Shown: piece by piece, positions 57,548 to 64,000 of the stretch
How positions within the stretch are numbered: position 1 is the first letter of the stretch
How the letters are laid out: every line of letters starts with the position of its first letter
Assembly (NCBI GenBank): GCA_039105265.1
Contig: JAPFFF010000021.1
Span: forward strand, 310,001 to 374,000
Source: Tritrichomonas musculus
Lineage: Eukaryota; Parabasalia; Tritrichomonadida; Tritrichomonadidae
Reading direction: 5' to 3'
DNA length: 64,000 bases
Program-made: the position numbers and the translations under genes
Notes under the pieces: model-generated
Told to the model about the DNA's origin: nothing
Databases searched by the model: none
The model's input: the letters and a program-made list of their open reading frames with translations, nothing else

Positions 57548-59893
57548 TTATTTCACAATTAAATAATATTCTGAATCATCATCATAATAAGCATTCTGTG
57601 TAAAATCAGAATAATCTGAATCATTATTATTATCATGAATATATCTTGGATATGAGGTAGAATCTTCATACTCAAATGAATCATTATTTGACACGTAACT
57701 ATATGTGTAAGTGTAATAAGAGTAAGAGTAATCTGTGTCAATATCAGTTTCATCATTTAAAGAAGTGTCAAACTCAGGAATGTTATCTTGATTCTTTATT
57801 TCTTTCATCTTACGTTTCAAGTAAAAGACACACATGACAATTGAAACAATAATGAAAACAAAAGAAATCGATGCAGGCGCTGCAGCCTTCTTCAGTTCTT
57901 CCTTCGTGAAAATATTTTTCTTCCCGCTGATTTTTGCCTGGTGGAAAATGTCCTGTGGATCAGGAATTCTTGTTTTGTTTGGAGTGAAAAAACGTGAAGC
58001 TGTGAATGAACCAGAAGGAGTGAATGTTGCTGTTGAAAGAAAAAGAGTGAATGAATTCGAAGGAGAAAACAAAGAAGTGGGGAAAACATTCAAAGATGGA
58101 GAAAAAGAACCAGAATTTGTAAAAATCGAAGATAATGAAAAAAGAGATGAAAGTGAGAATTTCTTTGATGATGTAAAACTTTCAGATGGAGAAAATTTAT
58201 TTGAACGTGAAAAAGTTAATGATGGCTTAAATGCCAGTGATGGCGTGAATGGCAACGAATTTGAAAAAGATGAAGATGAAGTGAAAACTTTTGAATGACT
58301 AAACACTTTAGAATGTGAAAACTCTTTGGAAGATGAAAATTTATCAGAAGGAGAAAAAGCAGAAGAAGGAGTAAAGCAAGAAGACAATGAAAAAGAAGAA
58401 GATTTAGAAAAAGATGAAGATGAAGTGAACATTTTTGAATGACTAAACATTTTAGAATGTGAAAACTCTTTGGAAGATGAAAATTTATCAGAAGGAGATA
58501 AAGCTAAAGAAGGAGTAAAACAAGAAGACAATGAAAAAGAAGAAGACTTAGAAAAAGTTATCGATGAAGTAAACTTTTCTGAAAAAGAAAAACATTCACT
58601 TTTTGTGAACCTATAAGTCGATGAAAAAACTTTCGAATCTGAAAAAAATTCAGATTCAGAAAAAGACAGCGAAGGAGTGAATAAATCAGAAGGAATTGCA
58701 CAAATTGATGGCTTTGTCAACAATGCAATTTGTGTATATGTGTAACCGTTACCTCCAGGTGAAAGCGATAATCCGTATTGACCTCCACTTTCCAACTCAC
58801 CGTCCAACATTACATTCAATTCATCCTTTGTGTAATCGAAGATACAATCGACCAGATTGAATTGCATTATACTGTTTTTGTTCACAATTTTAATTCCGTC
58901 AGATTCTGATCTCGCTTTATTATTAAAAAATGCGAAATTCGTCAACACCAATTCATGATTATTTGGTGACGAAAGTTTTCTTTCAGTATCATATATGAAG
59001 AAGTAGTTTAAATTGACGTTTGAAATGATGTTCACGCTGTGAATGATTGCATTTGGCTTTTGATCAAAGTGGATGACAAAATCACCGTCATTTCCAATGA
59101 TGTTCATGTAAGTGAACACCAAATCACTTTGAGGAAGGAGGAATGGAATACCACAACAATATTGCACTGGAGATGTGGCTGAATTATGCACTGTGTTTGT
59201 GTTGTATGTTACATTTGTCGTTGAAACTGATATCGCAGTTGTGTTAACGTCTAAAACATTGTATTCACCAGTGCATTTTGTAAAGAGATCTTCGTTGTAA
59301 TATGCGTTCATGTTAGATGTTGATTGTCGTTTGTATAAATTAGAAAAAATGGCCATACCTGTCTTTTCACATGAACATTCTGTAAATATACTGGACGAAA
59401 TATTAAAACCTTGACCTTCTGTACAAATCGCACCTCCAAATTCACTGCCTGTATTATTGATGAATATACAACTGGTAAGATACAACACGCACCAACGAAT
59501 TTGTATATAAATAGCACTACCATCGAAATTAGTAGCTGCCGTCCTCTTACAATTTAAAAAACAGCAGTTGCTTAATTTAACATTGTCATATGATTGAGGA
59601 AGGCGAAGTTTTTCTGTGAATATTTCTCCATTATGAGTTTCATCATATGATGAAATACTAATCACCGTGCTTAAGATATTTTTGAAATTAGATTTTTTGA
59701 CATAAAGTAATTGTTGATTATTCGAATTTGGTTTGAGACGATTTGCATAGAAAAATGTACTTAAAAAATTATTAATATGCAAATGCTGGAAATTATTTGA
59801 AATCTGATTTGAAACTTGACTTGAGACAAGATAAGGACTGAGAGAAGAATATTGGATATTTAAATAAATAAGGGAAAAATTGAATATCATCAT
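57548..59893 (-). CDS. Pmp-like beta-helix surface protein with long hexapeptide stalk and Tyr/Asp-rich tail
   Basis: A 781-residue probable type I membrane protein. The N-terminus is weakly hydrophobic (MMIFNFSLIYLN), possibly a signal. Residues about 90-390 are short-strand repeats with Pmp-type motifs (SNCCFLNCKR, FGGAICTEG, SSIFTECSCE). Residues about 403-640 form about 36 hexapeptides F-[ST]-x-[ST]-x-x (FSKSSS FSLSSC FTPSSA FSPSDK). A block of eight hexapeptides (48 residues, 144 bp) is tandemly duplicated. A hydrophobic segment (about 674-696) is followed by KRK and an 85-residue cytoplasmic tail rich in Tyr, Asp, Ser and Asn (SYSYYTYTYSY, ending EYYLIVK). The same plan as the gene at 52990-54546, but with a longer stalk and a different tail. 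ATG 59893 has no clear initiator. Surface location is well supported; an adhesive role is inference. Confidence 0.78.
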   Translation of the reverse strand: MMIFNFSLIYLNIQYSSLSPYLVSSQVSNQISNNFQHLHINNFLSTFFYANRLKPNSNNQQLLYVKKSNFKNILSTVISISSYDETHNGEIFTEKLRLPQSYDNVKLSNCCFLNCKRTAATNFDGSAIYIQIRWCVLYLTSCIFINNTGSEFGGAICTEGQGFNISSSIFTECSCEKTGMAIFSNLYKRQSTSNMNAYYNEDLFTKCTGEYNVLDVNTTAISVSTTNVTYNTNTVHNSATSPVQYCCGIPFLLPQSDLVFTYMNIIGNDGDFVIHFDQKPNAIIHSVNIISNVNLNYFFIYDTERKLSSPNNHELVLTNFAFFNNKARSESDGIKIVNKNSIMQFNLVDCIFDYTKDELNVMLDGELESGGQYGLSLSPGGNGYTYTQIALLTKPSICAIPSDLFTPSLSFSESEFFSDSKVFSSTYRFTKSECFSFSEKFTSSITFSKSSSFSLSSCFTPSLALSPSDKFSSSKEFSHSKMFSHSKMFTSSSSFSKSSSFSLSSCFTPSSAFSPSDKFSSSKEFSHSKVFSHSKVFTSSSSFSNSLPFTPSLAFKPSLTFSRSNKFSPSESFTSSKKFSLSSLFSLSSIFTNSGSFSPSLNVFPTSLFSPSNSFTLFLSTATFTPSGSFTASRFFTPNKTRIPDPQDIFHQAKISGKKNIFTKEELKKAAAPASISFVFIIVSIVMCVFYLKRKMKEIKNQDNIPEFDTSLNDETDIDTDYSYSYYTYTYSYVSNNDSFEYEDSTSYPRYIHDNNNDSDYSDFTQNAYYDDDSEYYLIVK
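58269..58556. repeat. 144-bp tandem duplication in the stalk of the Pmp-like gene
   Basis: Units 58269-58412 and 58413-58556 are nearly identical and equal eight 18-bp hexapeptide codon units each; a partial third unit follows. The period shows recent expansion in exact multiples of the hexapeptide. Confidence 0.85.
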
Positions 59894-60933
59894 ATTTATA
59901 ATTTCATAAAATGTTTTTTTTATTCAATATATTAAACACACTCTCAAATATTTGTGAAATATTTATTCAATTATTTGAGAAAGAATATTTTCACAAATTT
60001 AATTCTATTTATCCATATAATATTATATCAAAAAATTCATTTAAAGCTAAAAAAAAGACAATGAACGATCATTGTTGATTGTCTTTCTTAACTTACATAT
60101 TTCAAAAATATCGATACAATTGAATTGGATATTCAAATGATTTATAATTAATAAATTATAAATTATAAATTATAAATAATAATATTTAATTTAAATATTT
60201 TTGAAGTTTTTTCATATGCTCAGAATTGCTATTTCTCAAATACTACTTTTCAAATAATATTCGGAATAAATAACGTATTTATATAACAATTTAAAATAGA
60301 TTTTATCTCCACATACACAAATATTTTTTTTGATACAACTATATTTATATATATAATTTTAAAATTATAAAATATTTAAATCGTTAAAATAAACAAATTA
60401 GTCATATTTCCAAAAAACGTAAAAATAATTAAAAATAACCATCAAATGAATTTGAGATTCTTTCTCATACCTATTACATATACTTATTTGATCCACAATG
60501 GGAGTTACAACTTTGTCATGCGCATTCATATTTTTTTTTTCAAAAAATATAATTTTCCTATATAATAAAGGTTTCCATTTCCTTTTCTTATCATTCACAT
60601 CATGATTATGCTGCATTTTAAGAAACTCACTTTTGGCCAGTATAATTATAATTATAATTATAATTATAATAATAATATCGAAAATTAGATTTATTGAGAA
60701 GCTTTACACTTTTCGGACAAAATCCTCTCAATCTAATTTATTATAATATTCATATATGAACTTATTTTGACTTGTTTTTTGGAATTAAATCATAAAAAAA
60801 TCAACTCTTTTTTTATCATAAAAAAGTTTTCGAATTGAATAGAAATAATTGAAAAAAAATTGAGAGCATTTTGTCTGAAAAGTACAACTTTTTTGAAATA
60901 TCGAAAATTATTTTCTTGAACTTTTTTTAATAC
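59894..60933. other. AT-rich spacer with simple repeats
   Basis: About 1 kb. It includes an AAATTATA-type repeat near 60145-60175 and a TATAAT-type repeat at 60641-60677. A 72-codon minus-strand frame (60398-60616) is not convincing. Confidence 0.5.
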
Positions 60934-61778
60934 TTAAGGGTGTAGTTCGTTTTCAATATCTCGTTATATACATTGTTTTGAATAGTTATATTAATATATT
61001 TATGATTGTTATATAAAAAAATGAACTTCATAGACAAGTTGATCTCAAAATATCTCTTTTTTCCAAATCTTAATTTTTGAATGACACTGAGGAATAACAT
61101 TAGAAATGAGCTATTATAAACAGTTTAACTAATATTTTTTTAACTTTTTTATTTGAATATGAGATATGATCATTTTTGTAAACCGTATTTTTTGTTGTTT
61201 TAAAAAAAACATGAATATTAGATATTTTTTAAAACGCATGCATAGTTTTTTATTCTATACCCTAAATTATTTATATTTTCATTTTGGTTAAAAAAACTTT
61301 CAAATTGAAGGACTACATATATTTTGAAATTTGCGATTTTTGGCTTATTTTTGGTAAATTTCAAAATATATGTAGTCCTTCAATTTGAAAGTTTTTGGAT
61401 TAAAATTTCTTTTATATATAGTATAGAATCAGGAATAAAAAACTATGCATGCGTTTTAAAAAATATTAAAAATTCATTATTTTTTTATATAAGCAAAAAA
61501 TACAGTTTGAAAAAGTGAGCATATTTTCTTCTGATTTCAACTTCAATTAAAAATACTATATACATTAATCAAATATCCATCTATTATACCATAATACAGA
61601 ATAATATTAAAAAAATTCAATTTTTAAAAATAATATATATTGAGATTAAGTTGTCAAAAAAAATAATTTTTTTATTGTTTATAAAGAATGTATAATCAAT
61701 ATTAATCATAATTATATGAGTAAAACTTTTCAAGATTGTGTATTTGCTGAGATATTGAAAAACGAACTACACCCTTAA
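60934..61778. mobile_element. fold-back (long inverted repeat) element, non-autonomous
   Basis: An 845-bp element whose two halves are inverted copies. The ends match for about 29 bp (TTAAGGGTGTAGTTCGTTTT, then CAATATCTC) with a single-base length difference. Further in, ATATTTTTTAAAACGCATGC followed by ATAGTTTTTTATTC is mirrored in both arms (61224-61255 and 61438-61472, approximately). The centre is a perfect 41-bp inverted repeat (61292-61332 and 61356-61396) around a 23-nt loop. The flanking TTAA or TA may be the target duplication. It codes for nothing, so it would need a transposase in trans. The outer arms have diverged while the tips and centre are conserved. Confidence 0.8.
61292..61396. 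repeat. perfect 41-bp inverted repeat at the centre of the fold-back element
   Basis: Arms 61292-61332 and 61356-61396 are exact reverse complements, sharing TTTCAAATTGAAGGACTACA. The loop is 23 nt. A transcript would form a long hairpin. Confidence 0.9.
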
Positions 61779-62145
61779 TGATATAAAAAGATGTAAAATA
61801 TTTTGAAAAATGGTTAATTTCAATATCAAAGAAAATGATTAATCTTTTTATTCAACCAAGTATAAAACCAATATAATCAAGTTTTAAATGAGTTTATTAA
61901 AATTTTTTTTCACAGTTTCCATCATTTGCAGATATATTAGATATTAGTAATTTTAATCTGAATTTTTTTTTGCAACATCCTCATCTTTATTCGTTATTCT
62001 TGGCTTAATTAAATTAAATTTCATGTTAAATAATTTATTTAACATTCTTTTGCGAAATTTCTCCAAATATAATTATATTATTGATTCATGCTTTTGAATA
62101 TTTAAAAATATAAAATAAATACCAACTGATAGCAATAATTTTTCT
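61779..62145. other. AT-rich spacer, nothing recognised
   Basis: About 370 bp between the fold-back element and the BTB-F5/8C gene. It must hold that gene's 3' UTR. Confidence 0.5.
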
Positions 62146-63549
62146 TTACTTATAAATCTTTCCATAAAATTCAATTTCAGATAACAGCATCATATGATCG
62201 CTACTTCCATTCGATCCCATCAAACTTTGAATACGAATGTATCGGTAACTCTTGTTGCTTTTGTTTTGACATACAAAAGAATTTGATGCTTCATAAGAAT
62301 TTAAGCTGCAGTCATTTTCTTTTTTATCAATGACATCCCAGCTATTCTTGTCGTTCGAACCTTCAATGACCCACGTTCTCGGCCTCGTTCCACATTGCCC
62401 TGTCTGACCAGAAGGAACAGAAAAATAATACTTATCAATGCCAACTTTTTTGTCTTTGAAATCCAGAATGATGAATCCGAAATCATTTGAATTTTTAGGC
62501 TGGATTCTCAACCATGAATTTTTGGAGTGGTCAAACAAGTTCTCAATTTCACCTCTCTCAATTCCAGACACTTCAACGTCAATTATTTTTGAAAGGAAAA
62601 CGTTGTCATTCGGCGATTTTTCAAGGCATCTAAGGATTCCGTTTTCGCAATTCTCAAAATTTGGCGGGATGAATTTGACACGAGGATTCTGATCTTTGTT
62701 TACATCAGAGATATCGACAACTAACCGCCGACAGACTGAAGACCACAAAGCACCAGATACAGAAATATCAAAACTATTTATAATTTCAATGAACGCTTTA
62801 ACTTTTTCAATACTCAAGTATTGAATTTCAACAAAATTCAGAAGAAAGAAAAATTCATTACCAAGTGATGTGATCATATCAAAAAGTGAATCTTCACTCG
62901 CAATTTGGAGCTTTTCCGATGATAAAATGCGTTCCAAGTCTTCATTCGACAATTCCTTGAATTTTGACAGAATTTTGTCACTTTTTTCTTTGTCTTCAAA
63001 AATTGTGTAAAAATTCGTTGAAATAAAATCATATTGCTGGTCCGAATTTGCATAGTATCCAAGTAACCGCTGAATTTTGAGTTGCTCAATAACCTCAGAA
63101 ATCGTAATGTCACTTTTTGTATTTAATCCAATTATGTTCAGTCCTTTTTCAATCATTTCATCATTTTCGATTACTTTACCGAATTCTATTAATAGTTGGG
63201 CTTTTGTAATTGTTTCTGGATTTGAATTATTGGTATTTGATTGATTAGTATCAAAATGGATTGGCTCTCCAAAGATTAAATTTTTGAATTCTGATATAAA
63301 TCCAGTTTGCTGTAATTTTTGCATAAGATCGTTAATACTCTCATAATAAATTGATTTTGAAGGGAAATCTACTGAAAATCGCCGAATTGTTCGATCATTT
63401 AAATAACTTTTCATTATTTGCTTTGAAATGAATATCGCAGAAAAAGTACTACACTTAATTGTTTCGTCAAATATAATAATTTCAAAATCATCATCTATAC
63501 CAGAATTTCTAATTTGCTTTAAATACTTTGATGATAAGTAGAAATCCAT
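62146..63549 (-). CDS. BTB-like/BACK-like protein with C-terminal F5/8 type C (discoidin) domain
   Basis: A 467-residue protein of a family that is expanded in trichomonads. Residues about 18-75 (DDDFEIIIFDETIKCSTFSAIFIS, split here as FEIIIFDETIKC and FSAIFISKQI) look like a BTB/POZ start, where the protein binds partners such as cullin-3 ligases. Residues about 110-300 are helical and BACK-like. Residues about 310-465 are an F5/8 type C domain: NSWLRIQP, FGFIILDFKDKKVGI, RPRTWVIEGSNDKNSWDVID, SYRYIRIQ and LSEIEFYGK are the classical strands, which in other proteins bind sugars or phospholipids. No signal peptide, so it is likely cytosolic. The ATG is 55 bp from the divergent BspA-like gene. 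Confidence 0.8.
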   Translation of the reverse strand: MDFYLSSKYLKQIRNSGIDDDFEIIIFDETIKCSTFSAIFISKQIMKSYLNDRTIRRFSVDFPSKSIYYESINDLMQKLQQTGFISEFKNLIFGEPIHFDTNQSNTNNSNPETITKAQLLIEFGKVIENDEMIEKGLNIIGLNTKSDITISEVIEQLKIQRLLGYYANSDQQYDFISTNFYTIFEDKEKSDKILSKFKELSNEDLERILSSEKLQIASEDSLFDMITSLGNEFFFLLNFVEIQYLSIEKVKAFIEIINSFDISVSGALWSSVCRRLVVDISDVNKDQNPRVKFIPPNFENCENGILRCLEKSPNDNVFLSKIIDVEVSGIERGEIENLFDHSKNSWLRIQPKNSNDFGFIILDFKDKKVGIDKYYFSVPSGQTGQCGTRPRTWVIEGSNDKNSWDVIDKKENDCSLNSYEASNSFVCQNKSNKSYRYIRIQSLMGSNGSSDHMMLLSEIEFYGKIYK

Positions 63550-63604
63550 TCACTTAAAAAAAATATCTACAAAGGCAAAATAATTGACCTTTGCCGATTC
63601 AAAT
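63550..63604. promoter_or_regulatory. 55-bp divergent promoter with inverted repeat
   Basis: The two start codons are only 55 bp apart. Within this gap CAAAGG (63570-63575) faces CCTTTG (63588-63593), and GGCAAA faces TTTGCC, forming a symmetric site midway between the genes. TTCAAAT lies just before the ATG at 63605 and may be a weak initiator. Confidence 0.45.
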
Positions 63605-64000
63605 ATGGAATTAACAAATTCTGATGGAATTTCTTTTGAACTAAATTCAAATAATTTCACAGCAAGTGTAATTTATTCCAAAGATGCCAAAGAAAGTATC
63701 ACAATACCACACTTCATCACTTATGAATCTAATAATTATCATGTAGTGAAAATTAGTGAAAATTCGTTTAAAGATAATCAAAATATCATATCAATTGAAT
63801 TTCCCGAAGATTCAGAACTTTCTTTGATTGATAATTATGCGTTCTCATCTTCTTCGCTCCAAAATATTTTAATTCCTTCTCATGTTTCAAAAATTGGCGA
63901 GTTTTGCTTTTCAGAATGCAACAACCTCCAAACAGTTGAATTTTCCCCACAATCGGAACTTAAAACGATTGGAAAAGGTGCATTTTCTTACTCATCAATT
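63605..64000 (+). CDS. BspA-like leucine-rich-repeat protein (5' part; runs off the window)
   Basis: The first 132 codons of a gene that continues beyond the window. It begins MELTNSDGISFELNSN, followed by a strand-rich cap. From about residue 45 come BspA/TpLRR repeats of about 23 residues with the pattern L-x-x-I-x-[IF]-P-x-x-[VS]-x-x-I-x-x-x-[AC]-F-x-x-[CS]: LQNILIPSHVSKIGEFCFSE, and LQTVEFSPQSELKTIGKGAF. BspA-like proteins are a very large trichomonad family; some are at the cell surface and others lack a signal or anchor. No signal peptide is visible here. The C-terminal anchor, if any, is outside the window. Confidence 0.85.
   Translation, partial: MELTNSDGISFELNSNNFTASVIYSKDAKESITIPHFITYESNNYHVVKISENSFKDNQNIISIEFPEDSELSLIDNYAFSSSSLQNILIPSHVSKIGEFCFSECNNLQTVEFSPQSELKTIGKGAFSYSSI

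Noticed and set aside
57834-58298. Acidic 154-codon plus-strand frame
   Set aside because: Antisense shadow of the hexapeptide array of the Pmp-like gene.
60398-60616. 72-codon minus-strand frame
   Set aside because: Low-complexity composition and no neighbours or motifs that support it.
61324-61518. 64-codon plus-strand frame
   Set aside because: Lies inside the fold-back element across its central hairpin and does not start at a supported ATG.
1-64000. Trichomonad-type introns and tRNA genes
   Set aside because: I looked for GTATGT...ACTAACACACAG-type splice signals and for tRNA box B words and found none that were convincing.

Overview
This window looks like a nuclear contig of a trichomonad (parabasalid) protist, most likely Tritrichomonas foetus or a close relative; this is inferred from content and was not checked against a database. 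The support is: long intronless genes in very AT-rich spacers; a histone H3 of ordinary eukaryotic type; TCA-type initiator motifs 5-13 nt upstream of several start codons; TAAA overlapping some stop codons; and typical trichomonad surface or expanded families (BspA-like leucine-rich repeats, Pmp-like beta-helix proteins, BTB plus F5/8-type-C proteins, an ankyrin-family remnant). I saw no tRNA, rRNA, CRISPR array or spliceosomal intron.

Layout. 1-770: AT-rich flank. 774-3299: a pogo-type DNA transposon with terminal inverted repeats and an open transposase. 3300-4208: spacer with an isolated GC-rich stem-loop. 4209-6233: beta-propeller plus alpha-solenoid protein (nucleoporin-like candidate). 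6374-6790: stand-alone histone H3. 6949-10773: CYFIP/Sra-1-like subunit of the WAVE complex, divergently paired (95 bp apart) with a PH-like/leucine-rich-repeat CARMIL-like protein (10869-14147). 14561-31801: a giant talin-like protein with five FERM modules and a rod of about 3,500 residues. 32990-35116: a second PH/LRR CARMIL-like protein. 35117-38338: long spacer with a decayed, unrecognised gene. 38339-39340: Pcf11-like 3'-end processing factor. 40733-52498: giant coiled-coil protein built from three interleaved repeat families. 52990-54546 and 57548-59893: two membrane-anchored Pmp-like surface proteins whose stalks are arrays of a hexapeptide F-[ST]-x-[ST]-x-x. 55614-57360: ankyrin-family pseudogene invaded by a 25-bp minisatellite. 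60934-61778: a fold-back (long inverted repeat) element. 62146-63549 and 63605-64000: divergent BTB-F5/8C gene and the 5' part of a BspA-like gene.

How the genes fit together. The first half is rich in actin and adhesion machinery: a WAVE-complex subunit (Arp2/3 activation), two CARMIL-like LRR proteins (capping-protein or myosin regulators in other eukaryotes) and a giant talin (membrane to actin linkage) lie within about 28 kb. The second half holds a giant fibrous cytoskeletal protein and surface proteins. Whether this closeness is functional is inference. The most unusual objects are the five-FERM talin, the giant repeat-built coiled-coil protein and the hexapeptide-stalk surface proteins.
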